From NCBI GenBank assembly GCA_902578935.1, contig CACHEU010000002.1:62001-126000 (forward strand): DNA of 64,000 nucleotides, read 5' to 3'. Under the pieces are notes generated by a model that worked only from the letters and a program-made list of their open reading frames with translations, had not been told where the DNA came from and did not search any database. Position numbers and translations under genes: made by a program. Positions 1 to 9,130 of this stretch are shown one piece after another; the first letter of the stretch is position 1, and each line of letters begins with the position of its first letter. This DNA comes from an uncultured Pelagibacteraceae bacterium (GTDB lineage Bacteria > Pseudomonadota > Alphaproteobacteria > Pelagibacterales > Pelagibacteraceae).

Positions 1-586
1 ATTCTGCCCATAGTGCATCAGCACCACCAGCAAATTTAACCATCCATTTATCGCTAAGTCCTAAAGCTTCTAAACGCTGAGGCATTAAGTCTTGGTGCCA
101 ACTTTGTGGCCCTTCTAACCAACGACCTTTTCCACCAGAGTCTGGAGTTACGAAATTTTTCCAGCACTTTTCAGACTTTAAAGCTTCCCAATTTGGTAAG
201 CCTGGGCAATATTTTTCTACCCAGTTTGGATATCCCATATCTTCTAAAGTTCTTGCTTCATGGTCACCCCAATCTAGTAAGCCACCTTTATCACGAGCTG
301 TGTCGAATGATTTACCAAAAGCAGATTGCCAAACTTCGTGTGATATATCGACATCACCGATACGAATTGATTCATATACCTTTTGAGAGTCTGCTGGAAC
401 GTATTCAACATTACCACCCATATCTTTTATAATTCCACCGATCACATGGGCCATTACCACTTGGCTTGACCAATTGTGAACTGGAATTCTAGTTGGTTTT
501 TTACTATCAGCTGACACATGCATCATACTGAAAGCAGCTATAACTGTAGCTACAACCAACCCTTTTAACATTTTAATTATGTTCAT
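1..586 (-). CDS. tmoX: TMAO/glycine-betaine type ABC transporter substrate-binding protein (C-terminus outside window)
   Basis: Reading leftward from the ATG at 586, the frame is open to the window edge (about 195 residues), so the C-terminus is missing. It has a strong ribosome site (GGGGAGG) 3' of the control region and a signal peptide (MNIIKMLKGLVV...HVSA, cut near residue 26). The mature part matches the OpuAC/ProX class of periplasmic quaternary-amine receptors: a PVHNWSSQ start, VDISHEVWQ, and many Trp residues that in this family form the aromatic cage around a trimethylammonium head. It is divergent from tdm, so TMAO is the likeliest ligand (TmoX). That is inference from context; glycine betaine or proline betaine binding cannot be excluded. 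The permease and ATPase genes presumably lie to the left. Confidence 0.8.
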   Translation of the reverse strand, partial: MNIIKMLKGLVVATVIAAFSMMHVSADSKKPTRIPVHNWSSQVVMAHVIGGIIKDMGGNVEYVPADSQKVYESIRIGDVDISHEVWQSAFGKSFDTARDKGGLLDWGDHEARTLEDMGYPNWVEKYCPGLPNWEALKSEKCWKNFVTPDSGGKGRWLEGPQSWHQDLMPQRLEALGLSDKWMVKFAGGADALWAE

Positions 587-612
587 AGTTTTTCCTCCCC
601 ATTAACACTAAT

Positions 613-633
613 TAATTAAAGTAACTTTAATTA
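613..633. promoter_or_regulatory. Perfect inverted repeat in the tmoX-tdm control region
   Basis: The arms TAATTAAAGT (613-622) and ACTTTAATTA (624-633) are perfect reverse complements around a single A. The element lies in the only gap between the divergent tmoX and tdm genes, 27 bases from the tmoX start. It lacks a GC stem and T-tract, so it is not a terminator. It has the shape of a dimeric repressor or activator site. No regulator gene is next to it, so the binding protein is unknown. Confidence 0.45.
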
Positions 634-712
634 CGCAAAGTCTATGGTCTGTCATTTTCCGAGTCAATCTGAATTGCATACCTTTGTCACACCTAGTATA
701 GTTGTTAGATAT

Positions 713-3046
713 ATGGAGAAAATTTTCACTAGTTTGGACATACGTGATCCAGGACTTAGAACATTACCACCAGGAGTTGAAAGATATTATGTTGAAGGTG
801 GAGGACTGTCAGTTTTAGAAGTTTTGCCAGAAGATAAATTAGAAATTGTTAATGATGAAGGCAAACAGATCTGTGAAGTCATAGCCTTTAACTCTAAAGG
901 GAAATGCGACTTATCAATTTTAAATTTAAAAGAAAACGCTGATGCTGGTTTCTCAAAAAAAACAATTTCACAAGATGAAAAGATTTCGAAACTATTTAAA
1001 CGTAAAAACATAGATCTTAATAAAGCAAAATCATCAATAATATTTGACAAAGATTGTCCCGTTGGTGAAAAAATAACTTTAAAGTCAAAAGACAAATGTA
1101 CAGTAATGATAGCCGCTCCCGGCGAAGCTATGAATGTACATAGTCAAAACCCTCCAACTGATTTAACTATCTTTTTGAATAAATCTAAATTTGAAGAGGA
1201 AGATGAACAATATGTTTTGCCTGAGCCTCTTGGTGACGTTAGAGATGAGAAATTTATCAAAAGACGTACCGTTGAAACTTATGAAGTAAAAAAAGGAGAA
1301 TATATTCAGATCATAGATACAGGCGGCAGACAGTGTTCGGACTTTTTAGCTTTTGATAAAGCAAAATTAGATAAAAGGATTGAAAGCATAATTGATGCTA
1401 CAGGAACTCGTACATTTATGGGCTCTGCTTATCCTGGTCCCGGTTTGTTTTCCAAGTTTCTTGATGCATATCATGATCCAATGGTAGAGGTTGTTCGAGA
1501 TACCGTTGGTAGACACGATACTTTTAATTACGCATGTACCGCAAAATACTATGAGGATATGGGTTACTTTGGACACATAAATTGTTCAGAGAATTTTAAT
1601 AAAGCTTTAAAAAAATATGAAGTAAAACCGAGAAAAGGGTGGACCGCCATTAATCTTTTTTTTAATACAAATATTAGTCAATTAAATGTTGCATCCTTTG
1701 ATGAACCTTGGTCAAGACCGGGAGATTATGTGTTATTTAGAGCCACAAAAGATTTAATTTGTGCTTCTTCAGCTTGTCCTTGCGATGTTGATCCAGCAAA
1801 TGGATGGAATCCAACCGATATATTTGTTAGAACTTATCCTAAGGAACAAAAATATTCAAAAGCTATAGCGTTTAGAATGAAAGAAGACTCAAAGCCTAAG
1901 TTGACCAAAGAAACTGGATTTCACAGCAAAACTTCAAAACTCACTAGAAACTTTGTTGATTACAATGGCTATTGGCTAGCTAATAATTATACAAATTACG
2001 GTACCATTAACGAATATACAGCCTGTAGAGAAAAAGCTATTGCTATTGATCTTTCTCCGTTAAGAAAATTTGAAGTTGTGGGTCCAGACTCTGAAAATTT
2101 GATGCAATATGCACTTACTCGTAATGTAAAAAAACTCTCTATAGGACAAGTGAGTTATTCGGCTATGTGTTACGAAAACGGATGTATGATTGATGATGGA
2201 ACAATTTTTCGTTTAGGCAAAGATAATTTTCGATGGATTGGCGGACAAGAGTATGGTGGCACATGGTTAAGAGAATTAGCTAGGAAGAAAAAATATAAAG
2301 TTTGGGTAAAATCTTCAACAGATCAAATTCATAATATTTCAGTTCAAGGACCAAATAGTAGAAAAATTTTAGAGAAATTTGTTTGGACAGCGCCTGCACA
2401 ACCAAAATTAAATGAACTTCAATGGTTTAGATTTGCTATAGCCAGAATTGATGATCATATAGGAACTCCAATTATAGTATCTAGAACAGGATACACAGGT
2501 GAATTAGGATTTGAATTATGGTGCCATCCTAAAGACGCTCCTAAAGTTTGGGACAAAGTTTGGGAACATGGAAAAGATTTGGGCATAACCCCAATGGGTC
2601 TAGAAGGTTTAGATATGGTGAGAATTGAGGCCGGACTTATTTTTTATGGGTATGAATTTAATGATCAAGTAGATCCTTTTGAAGCAGGAATTGGATTTGC
2701 TGTACCACTAAAAACAAAAGAAGATGACTTTTGTGGTAAGGATGCGCTCAAAAAAAGAAAAGAATCTCCACAGAAAAAACTAGTTGGTTTGGAATTAATA
2801 GGAAAAGAGCAAGCTGTTAATGGTGATGGAGTGCACGTGGGAAGAGCTACTGTAGGGGTGATAACTAGCGGCATGATATCCCCTGTGCTAAACAAGAACA
2901 TTGCACTATGCAGAATAGATGTTAAATATTCTGATACAGGAACAGAAGTTGAGGTGGGTAAAATTGATGGTCATCAAAAAAGAATTGGAGCGAAAGTTGT
3001 TAAGTTTCCTTTTTACGACCCAGAAAAACTAAGAGTTAAATCATAA
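713..3046 (+). CDS. tdm: Trimethylamine N-oxide demethylase (DUF1989 + GcvT-like folate domain)
   Basis: Tdm splits TMAO into dimethylamine and formaldehyde in the cytoplasm, and its folate domain can take up the formaldehyde. Two DUF1989-type modules fill roughly residues 1-395, followed by a GcvT/aminomethyltransferase domain to the C-terminus (GLEGLDMVRIEAGLIFYGYE). From the ATG at 713 the protein has 777 residues. Cys275 (NYAC), Cys355 and Cys357 (CPC) would bind Zn, and Asp210 (CSDF) would bind Fe. The Methylocella ligands as I recall them (Cys263, Cys343, Cys345, Asp198) all differ by the same offset of 12, which supports both the function and this start. A longer frame from 644 adds 23 unconvincing residues. 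The FAD oxidoreductase gene follows after 1 base. Confidence 0.86.
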   Translation: MEKIFTSLDIRDPGLRTLPPGVERYYVEGGGLSVLEVLPEDKLEIVNDEGKQICEVIAFNSKGKCDLSILNLKENADAGFSKKTISQDEKISKLFKRKNIDLNKAKSSIIFDKDCPVGEKITLKSKDKCTVMIAAPGEAMNVHSQNPPTDLTIFLNKSKFEEEDEQYVLPEPLGDVRDEKFIKRRTVETYEVKKGEYIQIIDTGGRQCSDFLAFDKAKLDKRIESIIDATGTRTFMGSAYPGPGLFSKFLDAYHDPMVEVVRDTVGRHDTFNYACTAKYYEDMGYFGHINCSENFNKALKKYEVKPRKGWTAINLFFNTNISQLNVASFDEPWSRPGDYVLFRATKDLICASSACPCDVDPANGWNPTDIFVRTYPKEQKYSKAIAFRMKEDSKPKLTKETGFHSKTSKLTRNFVDYNGYWLANNYTNYGTINEYTACREKAIAIDLSPLRKFEVVGPDSENLMQYALTRNVKKLSIGQVSYSAMCYENGCMIDDGTIFRLGKDNFRWIGGQEYGGTWLRELARKKKYKVWVKSSTDQIHNISVQGPNSRKILEKFVWTAPAQPKLNELQWFRFAIARIDDHIGTPIIVSRTGYTGELGFELWCHPKDAPKVWDKVWEHGKDLGITPMGLEGLDMVRIEAGLIFYGYEFNDQVDPFEAGIGFAVPLKTKEDDFCGKDALKKRKESPQKKLVGLELIGKEQAVNGDGVHVGRATVGVITSGMISPVLNKNIALCRIDVKYSDTGTEVEVGKIDGHQKRIGAKVVKFPFYDPEKLRVKS

Positions 3047-3047
3047 T

Positions 3048-4394
3048 ATGGCATTTCCTAAAAAAGCAAGATTTGTAGTTATTGGTGCGGGCATTCATGG
3101 ATTAAGCACTGCTTGGCATTTAGCAGAAAAGCTCAAGAAAAAAAATAGCAATGGTTCAAACAACGATATAGTTGTTATTGATAAAAGCGGAATAGCTTCA
3201 GGCGCAAGCGGAGTTGCTTGTGGTGTGGTTAGAAATAATTATTTTCAACCCGCTATGAGAGAACTAATGATGCACAGCGTTAAAGTTTGGGAGAGTGATC
3301 CAAAAAACTTTAGCTATCATCCAGTTGGCTATATGCAAATAAGTCCAGAGAGTATGCACAAAGATGTTGCAAGTATCTATAAACAACAGCAAGAAATTGG
3401 TTATGAGTCTACATTTATTGAGGGAAAAAAAGACTCAGACAAATATATGAAAGATATGTTTCATGATTGGCAAGCTAAAGGTATTACTTCTGTGTTACAT
3501 GAGAAAAGAGGAGGGTATGCAAATAATACTGCCTCTATTTATGGGTTAGCAAAAAAAGCAGAAAGTTTTGGCGTTAGAATAATAACTGGAACTGAAGTTA
3601 CAGGTTTTAAAAGAGGAAGTAATAGCAAAGCTGTAACGGGCGTTGTGACTGCAAAAGGAACTATTGATTGTGAACAAGTAGTTGTAGCCGCTGGTCCATG
3701 GGTAAAAAGAATATGGGACAGGCTTGAACTTCCTAAAAAAATTTCAATCAAAGATGAAAAAGGTAAAATACATAAAGATTATCCAATGTGGATATACTGG
3801 ATGTTAACTGAAGGTGTATTGGGTGTTGATCCTAATCTGCAAAAAACTAATGATGGCAAAATGCCACCGGTAATTCATGTAGATAGTGATGCGCATTTAT
3901 ATTCTGATGTCGATGGATCTTTAATAACCGATAAAATGTGGGGAATATATTATAAACCAGATTTTAATTTTAAAGGAATTCAAGGAGGGTCTGCTCCTTA
4001 TAAAATAATTAAGCCAGTTGATGAAGTAAAAGTAGATCCTTATGGACCAGATTCTCCAGACTATCAAACGACAGATGAATTTGCTCATATGTGGTGCTCT
4101 GCTTTAGCTCATTGTCAAAAAAGATTTAAAGGCAAAATTAAATTTTATCACAAAGGTCCATCAGGAGGACTTGGGTGTTTTACGCCGGACTCGTTCCCTA
4201 TATTCGATAGATTTTGTGAGAATGTTTATATGATTGCTGACTCTAATCATGGATACAAAATGATTGGAGTTGGGGACTTAGTTTCTGACGAACTTTTGGG
4301 GAAAGAAAACTCACTTCTCAAACCATTTAGATTCAATCGATACGCGAAAGGTCAATTACATCCAGTATCTAGCAGCCCTTTTCCTTGGAGCTAA
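3048..4394 (+). CDS. FAD-dependent amine oxidoreductase (DAO family) paired with tdm
   Basis: This 448-residue flavoprotein of the D-amino-acid oxidase/sarcosine-dimethylglycine dehydrogenase family starts 1 base after the tdm stop, so the two are almost certainly co-translated. The FAD site is near the N-terminus (VVIGAGIHGLSTAW, residues 11-24), followed by ASGASGVACGVVRNNY as in sarcosine oxidase beta chains. The C-terminal FAD-contact segment is also present (GLGCFTPDSFPIFD, then DSNHGYKMIGVG). No folate domain is fused to it; Tdm's GcvT domain could supply one in trans. Related enzymes oxidise N-methyl groups. Its position makes dimethylamine a plausible substrate, because the usual dimethylamine monooxygenase genes are not seen here. 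That is inference; dimethylglycine or sarcosine are alternatives. Confidence 0.7.
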   Translation: MAFPKKARFVVIGAGIHGLSTAWHLAEKLKKKNSNGSNNDIVVIDKSGIASGASGVACGVVRNNYFQPAMRELMMHSVKVWESDPKNFSYHPVGYMQISPESMHKDVASIYKQQQEIGYESTFIEGKKDSDKYMKDMFHDWQAKGITSVLHEKRGGYANNTASIYGLAKKAESFGVRIITGTEVTGFKRGSNSKAVTGVVTAKGTIDCEQVVVAAGPWVKRIWDRLELPKKISIKDEKGKIHKDYPMWIYWMLTEGVLGVDPNLQKTNDGKMPPVIHVDSDAHLYSDVDGSLITDKMWGIYYKPDFNFKGIQGGSAPYKIIKPVDEVKVDPYGPDSPDYQTTDEFAHMWCSALAHCQKRFKGKIKFYHKGPSGGLGCFTPDSFPIFDRFCENVYMIADSNHGYKMIGVGDLVSDELLGKENSLLKPFRFNRYAKGQLHPVSSSPFPWS

Positions 4395-4464
4395 ATCTAG
4401 ACGAGTATTTATTTTTCAGCTAACATATTTCAAATTTTGTTAATCTTTGGGGGAGGGATTAGTT

Positions 4465-5934
4465 ATGACGGATCTAGAGAAACACGTTAACCAACCAGGA
4501 CGTGATAAGTTAGTTAAAAAAGTCAGAGAAAAAATTAACGAATTAGGAATTACATACATTTATTACCAATTTATATCTGTAACAGGACGTGTTGTTGGTA
4601 AGGGAATTCCCGCAGACCATTGGGAAAGGACCGCAGAAAAAGGTTTTCAATTAGTTTATGGATCTACAGCCAATTTATTTGTAGACAGACACAAAAATTA
4701 TATCGGTTACGGCCCTGAAGCCATGGAGCTTGTTGGTATACCTGACCCTGAAACTTTCTGTCAATTGCCTTGGGATAAAAGAATTGGAAGAGTTTTTGTT
4801 ACATGTTTTAGAAACAGAGAAGAAAGAAAAAATCCAGGAGGACATTTAACTTCTGATTGTCGAGGAAATCTCAGAATATTTATGGATGAATTTGAGAAAA
4901 AACATGGATTAGAATTGAGAGTTGGAACTGAACCTGAAATGATGTGGTTGACAAAAAATCCTGATGGAACACCTACTGGATCAGGTTTTTCTAAACCATA
5001 CTGTTATCATATTGACCAATTTGAGTCATTGAGACCTGTGTTTATGAAAGTAATTGAGTACGCTTCAGCCATGGGTTTAGATATGATCCAAGGTGACCAT
5101 GAAGATGCTCCGGGACAATTAGAATTAAATTGGACATACGATAATGTTTTAAGAAACGCTGATAGACTTTCTACTTACAGACAAATTTGTGCGCAAGTTG
5201 CTAGAGAACATAATTTAATAGCATGCTTTATGACAAAACCATTTATGGGTGTATCTGCAAGTGGTTGCCATACAAACATGTCTTTATGGAAAGGTGGAAA
5301 AATTGTAACAAACAAATTAGGTAATAAAAAATTACCTGGAGTAGAGGAAGTGTTTGGTTATGTACAGGGAGGCACAAATACTTTTATGCCTGATACTAAA
5401 GATATGCAACTACCAGGTAAAATTGGTTTACAGTCCATTGCCGGAATAATGGAACACTTACCAGCGTTAACTGCATTAGGATCTTCGACGGTTAATTCTT
5501 ACAGAAGACTTTGGGACCAAGGTTTTTGGGCTCCTGTTTATGCGGATTGGGGATATCAAAACAGAACTTGCGGTCTAAGAGTATCAGCTCCTGGAAGATT
5601 TGAGTATAGATCGGTTGACTCTATGCATAATCCATATCTTTTAGGTGCAGCTATATTAAAAGCGTGTGACCATGGTATTTCAAAAAAACTAGTACCATCT
5701 AAGCCTGAATCTAGAAGTATGTATGAAGCTAAAAAAGAAGGTAAAGATGTTAAAAAACTTCCATTAAGTCTAGGAGAAGCTTTAGATAGATTAGCTGAAG
5801 ATGAAGTTATCAAATCAGCAATGCCAGATGAAATGTATAAAGTTTTTCATTGGTATAAAAATGACGAATGGGAAAAATTCTTAGGTGCAACGACCCAATG
5901 GGATCTTGATACCTACTTAGATTGTTTACCATAG
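4465..5934 (+). CDS. Glutamine synthetase-family ligase linked to mgsABC (possible gamma-glutamylmethylamide synthetase paralogue)
   Basis: This 489-residue glutamine-synthetase-fold enzyme joins an amine to glutamate using ATP. The start is the ATG at 4465, 8 bases after a strong GGGGGAGGG; the TTG at 4447 lies upstream of that site and is rejected. Family motifs are GDHEDAPGQLELNW (metal and glutamate site), SASGCHTNMSLWKGG (ATP side) and VNSYRRLWD. It heads the mgsABC genes and is clearly a different subfamily from the second ligase at 11510. A GmaS role, supplying the substrate of Mgs, is possible, but the 11510 protein looks more like known GmaS/GlnT. The amine it uses is therefore open: methylamine, ammonia or another amine. 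Confidence 0.75.
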   Translation: MTDLEKHVNQPGRDKLVKKVREKINELGITYIYYQFISVTGRVVGKGIPADHWERTAEKGFQLVYGSTANLFVDRHKNYIGYGPEAMELVGIPDPETFCQLPWDKRIGRVFVTCFRNREERKNPGGHLTSDCRGNLRIFMDEFEKKHGLELRVGTEPEMMWLTKNPDGTPTGSGFSKPYCYHIDQFESLRPVFMKVIEYASAMGLDMIQGDHEDAPGQLELNWTYDNVLRNADRLSTYRQICAQVAREHNLIACFMTKPFMGVSASGCHTNMSLWKGGKIVTNKLGNKKLPGVEEVFGYVQGGTNTFMPDTKDMQLPGKIGLQSIAGIMEHLPALTALGSSTVNSYRRLWDQGFWAPVYADWGYQNRTCGLRVSAPGRFEYRSVDSMHNPYLLGAAILKACDHGISKKLVPSKPESRSMYEAKKEGKDVKKLPLSLGEALDRLAEDEVIKSAMPDEMYKVFHWYKNDEWEKFLGATTQWDLDTYLDCLP

Positions 5935-5954
5935 TTTTAAGAGGAAAATAAATT

Positions 5955-6899
5955 ATGTGTGGAATAGCAGGACTAATTCATAGAGGAAAATCTTCAGATG
6001 TAGGAAAAGAACTACAAGATATGCTTCAAGCATTAAAGCATAGAGGTCCGGATTCTACAGGATACGCATTATATGGCGAAGGTAATAACCAGGGAGATTA
6101 CATAATGCGTTTTAAGGTTGGAGAAAACGTTGCTGAAGGAAGTTCTGCGGTCAAAGAAGACGAATCTGTATATAGCCAAAGAAGAAAACAAGTAGATCAA
6201 CATATTAGAGATCTTGGGGGAGACATTATTAACGATCAACAGTTAACACCTTACTCATTTAGATATGTCATTAAATATGACAAGGACTTGATGGAATTTT
6301 CAAAAAAAATTGAAAGTGTTGAAATGGTTGAAATACTATCTATTGGAAAATCATTAGAACTTATAAAAGATCTCGGCGATGCGAAAGTGGTATCAAAAAG
6401 ATATGGACTTGATAAAGTTAAAGGAACTCATGGTATAGGACATGCTAGGATGGCTACAGAGTCTGGCGTAGATATACGTTCAGCGCACCCTTTTTGGGGT
6501 TATCCTTTCAGCGATGTATCTGTAGTACACAATGGGCAATTAACAAATTATTGGAACAATAGAAGAGTACTAGAAAATAAAGGCATGCGATTTATGTCAG
6601 AATGTGATTCTGAATTGATAGCTGTTTTTCTTGCAGAAAAAATGAGAAAAGGCGCGTCGCTAGAAGAAGGAATGAAAGAATCTCTATCAGGCCTTGATGG
6701 AGTTTTTACTTACTTTGTTGCGACAAAAGACTCATTAGGTATGGCTAAAGATACAATGGCTGCAAAACCTTTAGTATTATATGAGTCAGATGATTTAGTG
6801 GCCATGGGTTCAGAAGAAATTGCAATTAGATCTATATTGCCGCAAGAAATAGATACCTATGATCCATTTGATGGAGAGGTGAAAGTATGGCAAATTTAA
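5955..6899 (+). CDS. mgsA: N-methylglutamate synthase subunit A (class II glutamine amidotransferase, GlxB-like)
   Basis: This is a free-standing Ntn-hydrolase glutaminase domain of 314 residues. Cys2, exposed after Met removal (MCGIAGLIHRG), is the nucleophile; LKHRGPDSTG, GIGHARMATESG and VVHNGQLTNYW are the class II signatures. In N-methylglutamate synthase this subunit corresponds to the amidotransferase domain of glutamate synthase. It acts on gamma-glutamylmethylamide so that methylamine is passed on inside the complex. An AGAGGA site precedes the ATG. The 3' end overlaps mgsB by 13 bases, which indicates coupled translation. GlxB of a generic glutamate-synthase-like complex is the alternative reading. 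Confidence 0.82.
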   Translation: MCGIAGLIHRGKSSDVGKELQDMLQALKHRGPDSTGYALYGEGNNQGDYIMRFKVGENVAEGSSAVKEDESVYSQRRKQVDQHIRDLGGDIINDQQLTPYSFRYVIKYDKDLMEFSKKIESVEMVEILSIGKSLELIKDLGDAKVVSKRYGLDKVKGTHGIGHARMATESGVDIRSAHPFWGYPFSDVSVVHNGQLTNYWNNRRVLENKGMRFMSECDSELIAVFLAEKMRKGASLEEGMKESLSGLDGVFTYFVATKDSLGMAKDTMAAKPLVLYESDDLVAMGSEEIAIRSILPQEIDTYDPFDGEVKVWQI

Positions 6900-7741
6900 A
6901 AACATCTACAAAAAAAACAAAAGCCCAATCAATGGGTATGCACACAGAAACTCTAACTGGAAAAACTCAGCAGAAATTTTTTAATCCGGACGAAGCAGAA
7001 AATTTCTTTTATTGGGGAACTCACGATGTAGATTTTAATAAAAGAACGGAAATTGACGTGAAAGATATGGACTGTAATGAAGCCAATAAAAAAATAGATT
7101 CTTTGATGGGCGAAGGTTACGGAACAATCGTAATTAAAAATCCTCAAGGAAAGCATAGTTTGGGTGTTGGAATATTAAATAAACTTAATTTGATTTTTGA
7201 GGGAAGTTTAGGTTATTTCGGAATTGGTTCAATAGATGGACCTATAGTCAGAGTTAATGGGCGTGTCGGATGGTCGTGTGCTGAAAATATGATGGCCGGC
7301 AAAGTAGTAATAGAAAAAAATGCTGGATCATGCTTCGGTGCTGCTATTAGAGGTGGAGATTTAATTTGTAAAGGAAGCGTGGGCGCAAGAACTGGTATTG
7401 ACCAGAAAGGCGGTTCAATAATTGTTGGTGGAGATGCTGGTGCATTTACAGGTTTTATGATGCAAAGAGGCAGAATAGTTATTTTGGGAGATGTTGGTAT
7501 CAACCTTGGTGACTCAATGTACGACGGAACTATATATGTAGGTGGAAAAATTGGTTCTTTTGGTAGTGATGCTGTAAAAGCCTCTATGACAAAAAATGAC
7601 ATAGACTGGCTAAAAAGAAAACTTAAAGTAGCAGAAATTGGTAGTGATTTTGATATTTCAAAAATGACAAAAGTAGTAGCTGGTAAAAAACTTTGGAACT
7701 ATGACGCTTTGGAACCAACAGAGAAAAAAGGAGCTATATAA
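6887..7741 (+). CDS. mgsB: N-methylglutamate synthase subunit B (GXGXG domain, GlxC-like)
   Basis: This 284-residue protein corresponds to the C-terminal GXGXG beta-helix domain of glutamate synthase, which holds the other subunits in place rather than catalysing. The repeating turns are visible in the middle: VNGRVGWSCAENM, GGDLICKGSVGARTG, KGGSIIVGGDAGAFTG, RGRIVILGDVGINLG. The first 16 residues are a lysine-rich tail. A GGAGAGG site lies inside the end of mgsA. The stop and the next start share TAATG at 7739-7743, so mgsB and mgsC are translationally coupled. Confidence 0.82.
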   Translation: MANLKTSTKKTKAQSMGMHTETLTGKTQQKFFNPDEAENFFYWGTHDVDFNKRTEIDVKDMDCNEANKKIDSLMGEGYGTIVIKNPQGKHSLGVGILNKLNLIFEGSLGYFGIGSIDGPIVRVNGRVGWSCAENMMAGKVVIEKNAGSCFGAAIRGGDLICKGSVGARTGIDQKGGSIIVGGDAGAFTGFMMQRGRIVILGDVGINLGDSMYDGTIYVGGKIGSFGSDAVKASMTKNDIDWLKRKLKVAEIGSDFDISKMTKVVAGKKLWNYDALEPTEKKGAI

Positions 7742-9120
7742 TGGCAAAGAAAAAAGTTAATGGCAAAACAAATGGAAAAAGTCAGTTTGCAAAAAGAAAC
7801 AAAAGCTTATTAGGTTATAATTCGATTTTTACACCTGAAGTTATTGACGACATACATATTAAAGCTCAATTAGGAAGATATAGAATGCGTGGAATGGCAT
7901 TAATGAAAAAAATTCCAACATTCGATGATTTGGTTTTTTTACCAGGAACACTAACAAGATTTGTAATTGAAGGTTACAGAGAAAAATGTGAAACAAAAAC
8001 TATAATAGGACCAAGATGCGAGAATCCTATTGAATTAGATATTCCTGTTTATATTACCGGAATGAGTTTCGGCGCTCTTTCTTATGAAGCAAAAACTGCA
8101 CTTGCAAGAGGAGCTACTATGGCGGGTTCAGCAACTTGTTCTGGTGAAGGTGGAATGATACCCGATGAAAGAAGATATTCAGAAAAATGGTTTTATCAGT
8201 GTATTCAATCAAGATATGGATTTAATCCTCATCACGCTCAGTTAGCTGACGGGATAGAAGTGTTTATTGGACAAGGTCAAAAAGTTGGTATGGGTGGACA
8301 TTTAATGGGTCAAAAAGTTACTGACCAAGTTGCAGAAATGAGATCTTTGCCGGCTGGTATTGATCAAAGATCACCGGCTCGACACCCCGATTGGTTAGGT
8401 CCTGATGATTTAGCATTGAAAGTTCAAGAACTAAGAGAATTAACTAAAAATAAAGTACCAATACAATTAAAACTTGGAGCAGCAAAAGTTTATGATGATG
8501 TGCGTATGGCCGCTAAGTGTGATCCAGATTCTATTTATTTAGATGGGATGGAAGGTTCAACCGGTGCAGGACCACATATTGCTGCAGCTAATACTGGAAT
8601 ACCTGGAATAGCAGCAATTAGAGAAGCTAGAAGAGCTCTTGATGACGTAGGCAAAACAGGGAAAGTAACTCTTATTTATGCTGGTGGTGTTAGAGATGGT
8701 GCTGATATGGCAAAAGCTCTTGCATTAGGAGCAGATGCAATCGCAATAGGTACAGGTGCCATGATTGCTCTAAACTGTAATAAAGAAATTCCTGAATCTA
8801 ATTTTGAAAAAGAAATGGGAGTTCCCGCAGGTCATTGTTATCATTGTCATACAGGTCGTTGCCCTGTTGGTGTTGCGACTCAAGATCCGAAATTAAGAAA
8901 AAGGTTAAATCCTGATGATGCCGCAGTAAGAGTTTACAATTATTTACATACGATGACTTTGGAAGCTCAATTGCTAGCAAGAGCATGTGGAAAAACAAAT
9001 ATACATTCGTTAGAACCAGAAGATATGGCTGCATTAACTATGGAAGCTTCTGCGCTTGCGAAAGTTCCTTTATCAGGAACAAATCATACTGTAGGAGTTG
9101 ACGACTTCCATAAAATTTAA
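7741..9120 (+). CDS. mgsC: N-methylglutamate synthase catalytic subunit C (FMN glutamate synthase domain, GlxD-like)
   Basis: This 459-residue FMN TIM-barrel resembles the central catalytic domain of glutamate synthase. It would combine methylamine released from gamma-glutamylmethylamide with 2-oxoglutarate to give N-methylglutamate. Visible features are YITGMSFGALSYEAK (residues 104-118), SGEGGMIPDERRYS, a DGMEGSTGAGP loop (268-278), and an iron-sulphur Cys cluster C366-x2-C369-x4-C374 near the C-terminus. It starts with another lysine-rich tail (MAKKKVNGKTNGKSQ). The ATG overlaps the mgsB stop. An archaeal-type or ferredoxin-linked glutamate synthase is the alternative, but the mgd and gmaS neighbours argue for Mgs. 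Confidence 0.83.
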   Translation: MAKKKVNGKTNGKSQFAKRNKSLLGYNSIFTPEVIDDIHIKAQLGRYRMRGMALMKKIPTFDDLVFLPGTLTRFVIEGYREKCETKTIIGPRCENPIELDIPVYITGMSFGALSYEAKTALARGATMAGSATCSGEGGMIPDERRYSEKWFYQCIQSRYGFNPHHAQLADGIEVFIGQGQKVGMGGHLMGQKVTDQVAEMRSLPAGIDQRSPARHPDWLGPDDLALKVQELRELTKNKVPIQLKLGAAKVYDDVRMAAKCDPDSIYLDGMEGSTGAGPHIAAANTGIPGIAAIREARRALDDVGKTGKVTLIYAGGVRDGADMAKALALGADAIAIGTGAMIALNCNKEIPESNFEKEMGVPAGHCYHCHTGRCPVGVATQDPKLRKRLNPDDAAVRVYNYLHTMTLEAQLLARACGKTNIHSLEPEDMAALTMEASALAKVPLSGTNHTVGVDDFHKI

Positions 9121-9130
9121 AGGATCAGAT

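Noticed and set aside
106-432. A 108-codon frame on the plus strand
   Set aside because: It lies antisense inside the clear binding-protein gene tmoX and has no protein-like features of its own.
644-712. Extended N-terminus of Tdm from an ATG at 644
   Set aside because: The 23 extra residues have no support; the start at 713 gives ligand spacing that agrees with the known enzyme.
4447-4464. TTG start for the first glutamine-synthetase-like gene
   Set aside because: The strong GGGGGAGGG lies after the TTG and correctly positioned before the ATG at 4465.
7213-7602. 129-codon minus-strand frame inside mgsB
   Set aside because: It is an antisense shadow of the glycine-rich GXGXG repeats, which produce a proline-rich reverse frame without gene signals.
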